Source of the DNA: Pseudeuparius sepicola
Taxonomy: Eukaryota > Arthropoda > Insecta > Coleoptera > Anthribidae
Length of the DNA stretch: 64,000 nt
Direction of reading: 5' to 3'
NCBI GenBank assembly: GCA_963920635.1
Contig: OY987305.1
Span: 11,323,153-11,387,152 of the forward strand
Both the position numbers and the translations under genes were made by a program. A model generated the notes under the pieces. That model ran no database searches. It was not told the origin of the DNA and saw nothing but the letters and a program-made list of their open reading frames with translations. Shown here piece by piece: positions 39,901 to 44,567 of the stretch (position 1 is the stretch's first letter; each line of letters begins with the position of its first letter).

Positions 39901-40753
39901 ACAAGTATAAGGAAGACTCATCAGGTGAATACTGCGAACTGGTCGATCCTGGCGAAGAAAGAAAAGAAAGAGCATGTGATTCATTGCGTATGTGTATTAT
40001 AACCACTTTAAACCAGGGTTTGAGGAATGGAGGTGGTATTGGCGACATTTTGAGGGCTCCTAGTAGTGAGGTAAACTAGTTTTTATTTCGTTTTAACAGT
40101 TTACATAAAACTTATTGTAGGAGTCTTTGTTTGTCGCAAGAGTGGTATACGATTTGCTGTTTTTCTTCGTGGTGATTATTATTGTACTTAACCTCATCGA
40201 TGGTGTTATCATAGATACTTTTGCGGCTTTAAGATCGGAAAAGCAGCAGAAAGAGTTGATTTTGAAGAATACCTGCTTTATATGCGGTAAATATATTAAT
40301 ATTTGAAGGTGGCACCAGGTAATAGATTATTTTTAACTTTTAGGATTGCATAGATCGGCTTTTGATAACAAAACAGTAAGCTTTGACGAACATATAAAAT
40401 ATGAGCATAATATGTGGCACTACTTGTACTTCATTGTGTTAATTAAGGTAAAAGACCCTACAGAATTTACTGGACCTGAAAGTTATGTATATGCAATGGT
40501 GAAAGCCTCGAATTTGGAGTGGTTCCCACGTTTGAAGGCAATGTCTTTGGCTGCCGTAGAAGGCGATGGTGAACAAATAGAACTCCGAAGTCTACAGGCT
40601 TCTTTAAAATGTACTCAAGAGTTAATAAAGACTCTCTCTGAACAACTTACGGATCTGAAGGAGCAGGTGGCCGAGCAACGTAAGCAGAAACAAAGAATTG
40701 GCCTTCTAAGTTCCGCTTCTGCCTACTTGCAGTCAACCAATACTCTACCATAA
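261..40753 (+). CDS. Itpr: Inositol 1,4,5-trisphosphate receptor (3' two thirds, 23 exons)
   Basis: This is the tetrameric ER calcium-release channel opened by IP3 and cytosolic calcium. I joined 23 exons by GT/AG sites, compatible phases and similarity to the known IP3R family. They total 6865 nt and give about 2287 residues with no frame break, ending at TAA 40751-40753. The IP3-binding core (suppressor and MIR regions) is missing because the gene begins left of the window. Visible in order: the first RIH domain (residues 1 to about 250 of this partial product), helical regulatory region with a second RIH domain (about 540-800), RIH-associated domain (about 1515-1640), six membrane segments with pore loop GGGIGD (about 1820-2140), linker zinc finger CFIC...HIKYEH (about 2147-2175) and C-terminal coiled coil. 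The length matches what remains of a roughly 2750-residue vertebrate IP3R. Oddities: a 21.4-kb intron filled by a giant palindrome, an extra 35-codon exon, and an Asp in the S6 gate motif. Identity is near certain; individual splice sites are inferred. Confidence 0.97.
519..1423 (+). CDS. Itpr: Itpr exon w2 (RIH domain and following helical region)
   Basis: A 905-nt exon with acceptor tatctcag ending at 518 and donor gtaagt at 1424; it ends in phase 2. It carries highly conserved IP3R blocks such as [20 protein letters not shown] and [19 protein letters not shown] of the first RIH domain, and near its end [20 protein letters not shown]. The in-frame ATG at 501 lies in the intron and is not a start codon. 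Confidence 0.96.
1529..1679 (+). CDS. Itpr: Itpr exon w3
   Basis: Acceptor ttttag at 1523-1528, donor gttagt at 1680. The first base completes GA|C (Asp) from w2, giving [15 protein letters not shown] and on to [13 protein letters not shown]. Ends in phase 0. Part of the helical regulatory domain. Confidence 0.93.
1734..1881 (+). CDS. Itpr: Itpr exon w4
   Basis: Acceptor ttttttag before 1734, donor gtaagt at 1882, leaving one base (phase 1). Translation [20 protein letters not shown] followed by [15 protein letters not shown] is strongly conserved in IP3 receptors. Confidence 0.93.
1935..1961 (+). CDS. Itpr: Itpr microexon w5 (27 nt)
   Basis: Acceptor tcattcag at 1927-1934 and donor gtattt at 1962 bound 27 nt. 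Joined in phase 1 on both sides it adds the residues SGDTRHEER between w4 and w6. Because 27 nt is a multiple of three, skipping it keeps the frame, so it may be optional. It borders the 21.4-kb intron. The corresponding stretch of vertebrate receptors is a variable loop, so similarity does not help. It is supported only by splice signals and phase. Confidence 0.65.
1962..2915. other. Intron, left flank of the nested transposons
   Basis: AT-rich intron sequence with no recognisable exon. A lone mariner-type end, TACAGGGTGTTT, sits at 2106-2117 with no matching partner found nearby. Confidence 0.6.
2916..3578. repeat. Left long terminal inverted repeat of the mariner-like element
   Basis: About 663 bp, matching 21208-21869 in reverse complement with a few substitutions and small indels. 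Open frames inside it (for example 3011-3295 minus) recur in the other copy but are not recognisable proteins. The transposase stop codon lies at its inner edge. Confidence 0.88.
3568..4022 (-). pseudogene. Mariner-like transposase, C-terminal half
   Basis: The minus strand reads [20 protein letters not shown], then [19 protein letters not shown], then [19 protein letters not shown], then a conserved C-terminal tail to the stop. These are the second and third catalytic aspartates of an IS630/Tc1/mariner transposase, with 36 residues between them by my count. The N-terminal half is 16.3 kb away at 20342-20958 on the same strand, so the gene is split by an insertion and cannot make a protein. 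The longer open frame continuing to 4638 runs into the inserted palindrome and is accidental. Confidence 0.85.
4301..4463. repeat. Direct repeat pair in the GC-rich subterminal block
   Basis: The sequence TCGAGACTCGCAACTAATAA plus following AAACC occurs at 4301-4325 and again at 4439-4463. It lies in a block much richer in G and C than the surroundings. The same pair is mirrored in the right arm near 19900-20065. Confidence 0.8.
5215..5490. repeat. Tandem CGACTAGACGATTCG-type array
   Basis: About a dozen degenerate copies of a unit of 17-25 bp built on CGACTAGACGATTC plus an A-run. The open reading frame across it on the minus strand is repeat-derived and not a gene. Mirrored at about 18883-19150. 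Confidence 0.85.
5704..6000 (+). pseudogene. Decayed fragment of a DUF8207-like gene in the left arm
   Basis: The frame from ATG 5704 reads [20 protein letters not shown] then [20 protein letters not shown] and YPYTRS. After a frameshift the reading continues as [22 protein letters not shown], and after another as RFNKSGFK. The pattern (YG..., a short strand with I.V...D, then Y.YT.GL..LLL.K.P and DL..YK.LL) is one I associate with uncharacterised transposon-linked proteins annotated DUF8207 in arthropods and cnidarians; that link is from memory and unchecked. At least two frameshifts and a stop make it non-functional. A mirrored copy lies at about 18400-18695 on the minus strand. Confidence 0.4.
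9240..9480. repeat. Two-copy tandem repeat of about 120 bp
   Basis: GGTCAAGCTA followed by an AT-rich unit containing AATACTGAACGTTATAAAAT and TTTTTATCCTCTGAAAATGG appears twice in succession with few changes. Mirrored in the right arm at about 14920-15160. Confidence 0.85.
10500..11810. repeat. Inner tandem array, left arm
   Basis: About ten degenerate units of roughly 100-160 bp built from the same blocks: GACTTAGACGAATGTTTG, CAAGTGAAAAGTA, an A-rich stretch, ATTAGAAAAGTTGATCGGGA, GGTAACCTAGGAAACGCCTT and TCATTCGAATAGAATCTGAC. The array reaches the inner end of the arm at 11810. Unit length shortens toward the centre. It is mirrored at 12581-13890. Confidence 0.88.
11811..12580. other. Unique spacer (loop) of the giant palindrome
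   Basis: The only part of the palindrome without an inverted partner. It contains repeated GTTAAC/AACGCGTT-like motifs at about 12175-12265, and two related segments of about 60-80 bp starting AGGAGATACAWTCGCAACYT (12292 and 12379), each followed by GATGCTACCTTA. No coding potential is seen beyond short open frames. Confidence 0.8.
12581..13890. repeat. Inner tandem array, right arm
   Basis: Mirror of the left array, with units containing AAGGCGTTTCCTAGGTTA and CACTTGCAAACATTCGTCTA. Open frames here are repeat-derived. Confidence 0.88.
18400..18695 (-). pseudogene. Decayed DUF8207-like fragment in the right arm
   Basis: Inverted copy of the 5704-6000 fragment with the same frame breaks; its stop TTA at 18516-18518 pairs with TAA at 5881-5883. 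Sharing the same lesions shows that the fragment had decayed before the arm was duplicated. Confidence 0.4.
18883..19150. repeat. Tandem CGACTAGACGATTCG-type array, right arm
   Basis: Reverse complement of the array at 5215-5490, reading AATCGTCTAGTCGTTTT on the + strand. Confidence 0.85.
20342..20958 (-). pseudogene. Mariner-like transposase, N-terminal half
   Basis: The minus strand from ATG 20958 reads [20 protein letters not shown], an N-terminal helix-turn-helix of the type annotated DUF4817, then a second DNA-binding region ([20 protein letters not shown]), and then the first catalytic block [15 protein letters not shown]. It continues to [11 protein letters not shown], where the palindrome begins. 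The upstream in-frame ATG at 20979 is a less likely start. The rest of the protein is at 3568-4022. Confidence 0.85.
21080..21192 (+). pseudogene. Inverted duplicate of a transposase segment
   Basis: This + strand stretch reads [13 protein letters not shown], then [18 protein letters not shown] with small frameshifts, matching the minus-strand transposase at about 20470-20585 with about a dozen differences. It is followed within a few bases by the terminal repeat. It therefore looks like part of an internally deleted element copy whose 3' end forms the right end of the present element. Confidence 0.8.
21208..21869. repeat. Right long terminal inverted repeat of the mariner-like element
   Basis: Reverse complement of 2916-3578; ends GTGAACCACCCTG followed by TA. 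Confidence 0.88.
21957..22450 (-). mobile_element. LINE 3' end (non-LTR retrotransposon fragment)
   Basis: The minus strand around 22300-22400 reads [20 protein letters not shown] followed by NKCNTFIV, the usual last motif of Jockey/CR1-like reverse-transcriptase proteins. On the + strand the block starts with about eight ATTT units at 21957-21990, fitting a short-repeat 3' tail in minus orientation. Upstream coding sequence is decayed. Family not determined. Confidence 0.6.
22769..22797. repeat. Perfect 29-bp hairpin
   Basis: CTCAGACTAATGA, three bases, then its exact reverse complement TCATTAGTCTGAG. It lies in an intron with nothing recognisable around it; function unknown. Confidence 0.8.
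23378..23547 (+). CDS. Itpr: Itpr exon w6
   Basis: Acceptor ctaatag ending 23377, donor gtatct at 23548. With the G carried from w5 it reads [20 protein letters not shown], a variable loop, then the conserved [13 protein letters not shown]. Ends phase 0. It follows the 21.4-kb intron. Confidence 0.93.
23742..24629 (+). CDS. Itpr: Itpr exon w7 (second RIH domain)
   Basis: An 888-nt phase-0 exon, acceptor tttttag ending 23741, donor gtaagt at 24630. It opens [20 protein letters not shown] and includes [20 protein letters not shown] and [20 protein letters not shown], typical of the second RIH region. A Pro-rich acidic linker ([14 protein letters not shown]) lies near its middle. Confidence 0.95.
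24695..24895 (+). CDS. Itpr: Itpr exon w8
   Basis: Acceptor attgtag ending 24694, donor gtaagc at 24896; 67 codons in phase 0. It reads [20 protein letters not shown] and [20 protein letters not shown], strongly conserved in IP3 receptors. Confidence 0.94.
24996..25747 (-). mobile_element. hAT element remnant, 752 bp
   Basis: Terminal inverted repeats CAGGGGCGTAGCCAGG (left) and CACGGGCGTAGCCAAGG (right end, reverse complement) are flanked by an exact 8-bp duplication gtcttaat (24988-24995 and 25748-25755), diagnostic of hAT. Most of a transposase gene has been deleted; the C-terminal dimerisation domain remains on the minus strand. Confidence 0.92.
25189..25488 (-). pseudogene. hAT transposase C-terminal dimerisation domain
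   Basis: The minus strand reads [20 protein letters not shown] then [20 protein letters not shown] and [12 protein letters not shown], the hAT family C-terminal dimerisation motif. The catalytic core is absent. A second minus frame at 25454-25645 ([15 protein letters not shown]) may be leftover N-terminal coding sequence. Not a host gene. Confidence 0.85.
25800..26170. repeat. Unclassified interspersed repeat, copy 1
   Basis: Segments here recur at 47085-47780 and in part at 36940-37080 and 39470-39560: AAAAATCTGTATCATTATAG, the following AATAGGTAGTAAATGTCTAA, and a tRNA-like block. The hAT element at 24996 also appears to have inserted into related sequence (GCATTTAATGATAGCCATTA also resembles 36950). 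Confidence 0.6.
25943..26008 (-). repeat. tRNA-like SINE head, copy 1
   Basis: On the minus strand the block reads GGGTTAAGGCGTCTG (A-box-like), then about 25 bases, then GTTCAAATCCC (B-box-like), close to the layout of a class II tRNA gene. It lacks a clean acceptor stem, so it is a tRNA-derived repeat rather than a tRNA gene. Confidence 0.5.
26197..26706 (+). CDS. Itpr: Itpr exon w9
   Basis: A 170-codon phase-0 exon, acceptor tttgtag ending 26196, donor gtaaat at 26707. It reads [18 protein letters not shown], the IP3R block [15 protein letters not shown], and [20 protein letters not shown], ending [11 protein letters not shown]. Confidence 0.95.
27101..27205 (+). CDS. Itpr: Itpr exon w10, probable optional 35-codon exon
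   Basis: Acceptor ctttattag ending 27100 and donor gtaagt at 27206 bound 105 nt open in phase 0 at both ends: [20 protein letters not shown] to [10 protein letters not shown]. Vertebrate receptors pass directly from STTLQ to TRQP at this point, so this is an insertion relative to them. Skipping it joins STTVQ to TRQPIFVQ in frame. It could be an insect-specific alternative exon; RNA evidence is needed. Confidence 0.6.
27480..27970. repeat. Possible inverted-repeat element rich in ATTCGGC motifs
   Basis: The left edge reads GGTGCACTGAAT and the right edge in reverse complement AATGCACCAAATATTCAG, with internal ATTCGGC/TTTGGC motifs facing one another. The ends are imperfect and no target duplication is clear. 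Confidence 0.35.
29054..29440. mobile_element. Short non-autonomous hAT-like element, 387 bp
   Basis: Flanked by an exact 8-bp duplication tgccaagc (29046-29053, 29441-29448). Ends AAGGCCGTAGC and, in reverse complement, ACAGGGCCGTAGC. G- and C-runs lie just inside the ends, as in the hAT element at 24996. No coding sequence. Confidence 0.8.
29820..29940 (+). CDS. Itpr: Itpr exon w11
   Basis: Acceptor attttgcag ending 29819, donor gttagt at 29941, phase 0 to phase 1. Reads [20 protein letters not shown] to [10 protein letters not shown], matching the conserved block that follows STTVQ. Confidence 0.93.
30083..30225 (+). CDS. Itpr: Itpr exon w12
   Basis: Acceptor ccttgtag ending 30082. The carried G gives A, then [20 protein letters not shown], with end SQSQ. 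I chose the donor gtactt at 30226 because it restores phase 0 for w13; it is weaker than the neighbours' donors. Confidence 0.85.
30278..30465 (+). CDS. Itpr: Itpr exon w13
   Basis: Acceptor ttttttag ending 30277, donor gtaaaa at 30466, phase 0 to 2. Reads [20 protein letters not shown], then [20 protein letters not shown], then CESGGFIR. Confidence 0.93.
30520..30631 (+). CDS. Itpr: Itpr exon w14
   Basis: Acceptor tatttttag ending 30519, donor gttaac at 30632. AG carried from w13 plus A gives R, then [20 protein letters not shown] to DPEYGEK. Ends phase 0. Confidence 0.92.
30903..31020 (+). CDS. Itpr: Itpr exon w15
   Basis: Acceptor gttttacag ending 30902, donor gtaaga at 31021, phase 0 to 1. 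Reads [20 protein letters not shown] to LNVTHGPG. This corresponds to the segment that carries alternative splicing (SII) in vertebrate ITPR1, and it is shorter here. Confidence 0.85.
31232..31461 (+). CDS. Itpr: Itpr exon w16
   Basis: Acceptor aattttag ending 31231, donor gtaaat at 31462, phase 1 to 0. Reads [20 protein letters not shown] then [20 protein letters not shown] to FSQSFFK, a conserved IP3R block. Confidence 0.93.
31845..32903. mobile_element. hAT-like element, 1059 bp, with a nested hairpin element
   Basis: Ends CAGGCGCGGTC and GACCGCGCCTG are exact inverted repeats, flanked by the exact 8-bp duplication ctctatct (31837-31844, 32904-32911). Removing it restores the copy A repeat, as seen against copy B at 38.9 kb. 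The interior holds a CAGTGT-type hairpin element. Confidence 0.92.
32059..32720. mobile_element. CAGTGT-type hairpin element, truncated copy
   Basis: Same family as 59240-60139: GATTGAGTTCACATAAGGT, GACATAATTTTACTTTCGAA, and AACTAATTTTCCACCTCAGT are shared. Left and right halves pair as an inverted repeat (32200-32300 with 32580-32715), but the right terminus is missing. Confidence 0.75.
33740..34227. mobile_element. TTAA-flanked inverted-repeat element (MITE), 488 bp
   Basis: Terminal repeats of about 40 bp, TATTACACTTGTCAATTTCT with continuation on the left and its reverse complement at 34175-34217, are essentially perfect and flanked by TTAA on both sides. Internal CAATTTATTG/CAATTTCTT motifs repeat. 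TTAA flanks suggest piggyBac-like mobilisation; no coding sequence. Confidence 0.75.
34722..35988 (+). CDS. Itpr: Itpr exon w17 (RIH-associated domain)
   Basis: A 1267-nt exon, acceptor atatttag ending 34721, donor gtaacg at 35989, phase 0 to 1. It begins [20 protein letters not shown] and contains the RIH-associated domain ([60 protein letters not shown]). An acidic loop ([16 protein letters not shown]) precedes [18 protein letters not shown]. It ends [11 protein letters not shown] before the membrane region. Confidence 0.97.
36041..36163 (+). CDS. Itpr: Itpr exon w18 (S1)
   Basis: Acceptor attttag ending 36040, donor gtaagt at 36164, phase 1 to 1. Reads [20 protein letters not shown] then [20 protein letters not shown], the first transmembrane helix. 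Confidence 0.93.
36228..36565 (+). CDS. Itpr: Itpr exon w19 (S2-S4)
   Basis: Acceptor gtttttag ending 36227, donor gtaggt at 36566, phase 1 to 0. Hydrophobic stretches [19 protein letters not shown] and [20 protein letters not shown], and [20 protein letters not shown], are the middle membrane segments. Confidence 0.94.
36621..36798 (+). CDS. Itpr: Itpr exon w20 (S5)
   Basis: Acceptor tttttcag ending 36620, donor gtaagt at 36799, phase 0 to 1. Reads [20 protein letters not shown] then [27 protein letters not shown], the S4-S5 linker and S5. Confidence 0.94.
37201..38079. mobile_element. hAT-like inverted-repeat element, 879 bp
   Basis: Ends TAGAGATGGG and CCCATCTCTA are exact inverted repeats with an exact 8-bp target duplication tccataaa (37193-37200, 38080-38087). 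Both ends are rich in GGAAACTTTCC motifs. No transposase is visible inside. Confidence 0.92.
38690..39230. repeat. Unclassified interspersed repeat, copy B (uninterrupted)
   Basis: Pairs with copy A at 31590-33190 but lacks the hAT insertion; CGATCGCTCTACCTAGGTCA here marks the empty site. An A-to-B comparison confirms the insertion boundaries of the hAT element at 31845. Confidence 0.8.
39865..40070 (+). CDS. Itpr: Itpr exon w21 (lumenal loop and pore)
   Basis: Acceptor tttctag ending 39864, donor gtaaac at 40071, phase 1 to 0. Reads [20 protein letters not shown], an acidic lumenal loop, then [38 protein letters not shown] is the selectivity-filter motif; vertebrate IP3Rs have GGGVGD, and ryanodine receptors GGGIGD. 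Confidence 0.94.
40121..40286 (+). CDS. Itpr: Itpr exon w22 (S6 gate)
   Basis: Acceptor ttattgtag ending 40120, donor gtaaat at 40287, phase 0 to 1. Reads [20 protein letters not shown] then [25 protein letters not shown]. In vertebrate IP3Rs the motif is [15 protein letters not shown], where the Phe lines the gate; here GAT encodes Asp at that position and Ala replaces the later Asp. The start of the linker zinc finger (CFIC) closes the exon. Confidence 0.94.
40344..40753 (+). CDS. Itpr: Itpr terminal exon w23
   Basis: Acceptor cttttag ending 40343; stop TAA 40751-40753. It completes the Cys2His2 linker finger ([13 protein letters not shown]), then [17 protein letters not shown], and a heptad-like coiled coil ([20 protein letters not shown]) ending near KQKQRIGLL, the usual C-terminal signature. 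Confidence 0.96.
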
Positions 40754-41065
40754 GTCGTTGGGCATTTGCTCAATTTTAAGAAATTCGACACGTGCAATAA
40801 TTTGTTGCAATCAAATCTCCTAGTTATCTAGTTTGCAATGCTCAAATTGTTATAGTTGAAGTTTTAGATATTTCGTTGTGTTGCATCATATTATATATTA
40901 TATTAATAAACTTTACACCGACATTTTTAGATTCTCTGTTTTATGTTGTGGTTTATAGGGTTGTATTAAGAATATATTTTAAATTTTAAAGATGTATGTA
41001 CTTTTGTTGTTATACATTTTAAATCGTGTAAAAAAATTTCAAATAAAGTTATACATCATGTTAAA
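40754..41065 (+). terminator. Itpr: Itpr 3' UTR and polyadenylation signals
   Basis: AATAAA occurs at 40905-40910 and 41042-41047, about 150 and 290 bases after the stop. Either could direct cleavage; the second is followed by a T-rich stretch. Confidence 0.7.
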
Positions 41066-41316
41066 ATCATTCAATAGGTATTTTATTTTCCTTTTTTTAT
41101 CCATATATATATGCTTACTCTTACTACATTCAGAAGGTGCACCAGCTTAGTAGTTTCAAGCCGAAAGTTAAAACAATAAAAAAGCAGAAATCAGCAAAAT
41201 TCTACTTGAAATGATGCCACTGAGACATTAATAAAAGTTTGTGTTTCAGTTAAACTATAGCTACACCAAATTATCACTTTTTAAAATGTGGTGTATAAAT
41301 AAATATTAAATTCAAA

Positions 41317-41374
41317 TATACAGGGTGTTCCAGGGTATACGAAACATGATTCCTTAATCAGAACACCCTATATA
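41317..41374. repeat. Short inverted pair of CAGGGTG ends
   Basis: ATATACAGGGTGTTC and GAACACCCTATATAT face each other across about 30 bp. Probably a heavily deleted hairpin element of the CAGGGTG group. Confidence 0.55.
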
Positions 41375-42948
41375 TTTTTGCATTTTAGTAATCTAATCAT
41401 TTTTCGATTCCACCGATATAAATGTTATCACTGAGTAAAGCATAGGATTCCTTTATTCAATTATATATACAATGTCCTCCAAAAAATTCTCATCATTAGG
41501 GGAATATTATTACGATTTTTTTGAAATTTAACTTTGGGCTACCTTTTGCTACAAAAAAAAGATGAAAAGTAACCCCACTCAAGTGTGGTCACGTGTCTTT
41601 CGCTATCTGTCGAGATGACGTTTAAAAAGTGAAATTGCTAAAAATAGGCTTATTTATTGCAATTTCAAAAAGTTTTACTTGAAAAAGTAAATGGTTTCAT
41701 TTAAATTTTACATAAATGTACCAAATTTTAAGGCTCTATTAAAAGATTTAGCATTGAGTAAAGGATATATAACCTTGTATATAATATATATTCTTTACTC
41801 AATGGATTTAGTTTATCTTTTTTTTTTTAATTTATGAAATGTACATTAATTTTAAAACTTGTAACTTTGTAAAAACTATTTTATATCACTCACGACTCAC
41901 AGCATCAAAAATAAGAGAATTTTAAAGCGTTAATAATCAATATCTTAGACACATATTCGTAATAGAATGATAAATAAGCTGCTTGTTTTCATTTTATTCG
42001 AAATTGGCTAGTATTTTACAACAAATATTTATTAGTCATAATTTGGGATAAAAAACCTGTTTTGACAACTGAGAGACTGTAGAACAGCCTTACCCGCTTA
42101 GAAATACATTCGGCTTTCTTTTATAAAATTTTCCTCAAAATTGCACGTTTTTTTGTCCATGTATATTTGGGGGAAATTTTATATAAGAAATAGATCGTCT
42201 TTTTTTAGCTGGCGTACATGGCCTTCAACTTTATTTTTCTGCTGACATTTTTGCGTTCTAACCTCGAATTGACCAGAAGTCAGAAGTCAGTTCGAAGCAA
42301 AACACGCTTCTGACATGTGACATGTTTCAGCACGTCTCCATCGCGGTTTCGGGTGTCATATACAGTGTGACCCACTTTTCAAACCGGAACACCGTCCCAT
42401 AAAATTTGTATTTGTCATCCGATTGAGATAGAGTGTTTTTTAACGATAAGTCATCAAAAACTGTACATTATGGAAAAAACGGCACATTTTATTTTAAATA
42501 ATCAATGCCTATTACGACGTATTTTTTGGACATATTTTTATAAAAATTTTGACTAAGCCACTGGATTGGGCATCCCTTAAAACGGGTTTGTACCAAATTT
42601 TGTACAATTCTAGAAACCAATGAAAATTGCGAATTAACTATCTACCTATTTTACCTGCATAGGTACTGGCTTAAATTGAGTTAATTGTGTGGGGATTGGG
42701 ATTGAAAACAATTGAAACTGTAACCTACTTTATTACAAATAGATATAGTAGGCTTACCTAAATACCAAAAAAACATTAACCCACCATTTCTTTCGATAAA
42801 ATTGTCATATCTCATAATTTTTACATTAGGTTTTTTTTTATTTAGATATATAGGTACCTATATTGACATTACTATTATTTTTTTTACACTTTATATTTTT
42901 TTCATTGACTTAATAGATTGTTTGAAAAATAAAATTACTTTTTTGTTA
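41375..42948. other. Intergenic, no gene seen
   Basis: AT-rich. A lone TATACAGTGTGACCCACTTT end occurs near 42359. No coding sequence recognised. Confidence 0.5.
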
Positions 42949-43207
42949 TTGACAGTCACAATTACTTAAAAACATAATAGGCGGGTGTCATTTTTGTCAC
43001 CTTCGTATTTCGTATTTTACTGTTTATACAATACTTTTTCCTACATTCAAAGACATTAAAAAATGTTTCGGGTAAATCTAAAAGATGAAAATGGTAGGAA
43101 GGAGTAAGAAAAAATAAGTATTCCCTACCGCGCTCGTAAACACTAAAATACGAAAGTGACAAAAATGTCACTCGCTTACTATGTTCTTACGTAGTAGTGA
43201 CTGTCAA
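42949..43207. mobile_element. Inverted-repeat MITE, 259 bp
   Basis: TTGACAGTCAC and GTGACTGTCAA bound a sequence whose two halves pair over most of their length (for example GTGTCATTTTTGTCAC with GTGACAAAAATGTCAC). Target duplication not resolved. Confidence 0.7.
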
Positions 43208-43370
43208 AAATTGTATTTAAATACTGAACAAAAGTATTATATTTTTTCCAGGCAAACTATTCAAGTGAATAAAAATATATCAAGGGTAAAAAAATGTCAA
43301 TATTAATTGGACCACTAATAAACTAACTTACAAAAAAGTTATGTAAAAAATATGAATAGGTGTTTATTGG

Positions 43371-43530
43371 GTTTCTACCCTTAGAATGCATAGGGTGCAA
43401 AAAGCAATTTTACGGTAAAGTGCCTTCCAACTTCCAACTGGCTGATAGCGTATTCCAAAATTCAAGTTTCTAGACTCAACCGTTTTTTGAGAAAAAGATC
43501 AAAACCATATATTTTGTATTAAGAGTAAAC
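43371..43530. repeat. Interspersed repeat starting GGGTTTCTACC, copy 1
   Basis: GGGTTTCTACCCTTAGAATG and GCAAAAAGCAATTTTACGGT resemble 58048-58200. It continues after the inverted repeat at 43526-43917 (GTCTGGAATAATTTTACAGA, like GGCTGGGATAACTTTGCAGA at 58154). Confidence 0.5.
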
Positions 43531-43917
43531 GTGTACAGTACACGTGCGCGTGGTGATTCAACATTTTTTCGATCTGTAGTGAGCAGCACGCATAATTTTG
43601 AACTTTTGGCACAGATTAGTATTCTGTGCTTTTGGTCAATTCAAAATTTAAGTTGGATTATTCTCTATGTACTTATAATAATTTATAAGTAAATAAGTAC
43701 TTTGGAAAGACTTCAAACAAACGCTTAGAGGTAAATATTTTAAATTAATTTAAAAATTACTTAGATTAAAATTTTATATTGACCAAAAGCATTGATTAAG
43801 GTGAATTCCTTATTCAATGCCAAAAGTTTAAAATTATGCGTGTTGCTCACTACACATCGAAACAAAACATGTTATGGGTCAAAATGTTGAATCAGCACGT
43901 ACGTGCTGTACGTTTAT
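43526..43917. mobile_element. Inverted-repeat MITE, about 390 bp
   Basis: GTAAACGTGTACAG... on the left pairs with CTGTACGTTTAT on the right. Internal matches include GATTCAACATTTT, TGTAGTGAGCA and CACGCATAATTTT in inverted copies. No coding sequence. Confidence 0.65.
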
Positions 43918-44029
43918 AAGTCTGGAATAATTTTACAGAGACCGTATATTATGTAACTGCGGAAACAATATTGGACCGGCTTAGCTTTTTTATTCTCTCT
44001 TCGTTTTATTTCTTTCTGGGGGCTAAAAC

Positions 44030-44458
44030 AACCTTGGGCTATGCCGATCGATAGATGGCGTTTAATAAGCTCCCCCATAAAGTTTTAGGCCCAGGTAAAA
44101 GTTGTTTGCAAGTGGGAGTCGATAGGAGACGAATGGGGCCTTCTGCCGACCTTCCTCGGCCCATCAAGCGAACAGATGGCGCCTGAAGTATTATTTTACC
44201 AGCCGGAAAAATGCCGTCCACAAAGTTGCAGACTGAATCGGGTAGATGGCTCTCGGCTTATGTAAACACCCCCCCGACGTTAAAAGAGATTGCCTGACAT
44301 TTGAGCGCGTTATCCGAGCACGTGCAGGTTACTGTAGCAGCGGGGCGGTTTTGTTTATAAGTTGGTACGTCGTCGCGGACGAAATTCAATTTGAAAACCG
44401 TGCGGTGTGCGCGTATCGGTCCGTTTTCGCACCTTATGACGATTGTTTGTTTGCTAAA
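44030..44458 (+). promoter_or_regulatory. Candidate promoter and 5' UTR with AGATGGCG motifs
   Basis: Markedly richer in G, C and CpG than its surroundings. AGATGGC occurs three times (44053, 44174, 44244), twice as AGATGGCG, resembling the core site of insect CTCF and also of Pho/YY1. It lies directly upstream of the predicted first exon. Start of transcription not located. Confidence 0.45.
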
Positions 44459-44567
44459 ATGCCGGAACGCTTCAAAGTAAACAAATCAGAACCTGGGGAT
44501 AATTTCAACGATGATCGCGTTACCGAGAAGCTGTTGCCGGCCAACAACATCATCGAAATCAGTCCAG
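44459..44567 (+). CDS. Predicted first coding exon of a second gene (possibly SLC12-like)
   Basis: ATG at 44459 in a favourable context (A at -3, preceded by AAA) opens MPERFKVNKSEPGDNFNDDR followed by VTEKLLPANNIIEISP, then a donor gtaaaa at 44568 in phase 1. The open frame extends upstream to 44246 without resembling a protein, so I take 44459 as the start. The RFxVN pattern near the N-terminus resembles that of cation-chloride cotransporters (SLC12 family), but 36 residues are too few to be sure. No second exon was recognised in the following 19 kb, so either the first intron is long or the exon is wrong. Confidence 0.4.

Noticed and set aside
44039..44221. Minus-strand frame in the CpG-rich block
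   Set aside because: Composition-driven open frame antisense to the likely promoter.
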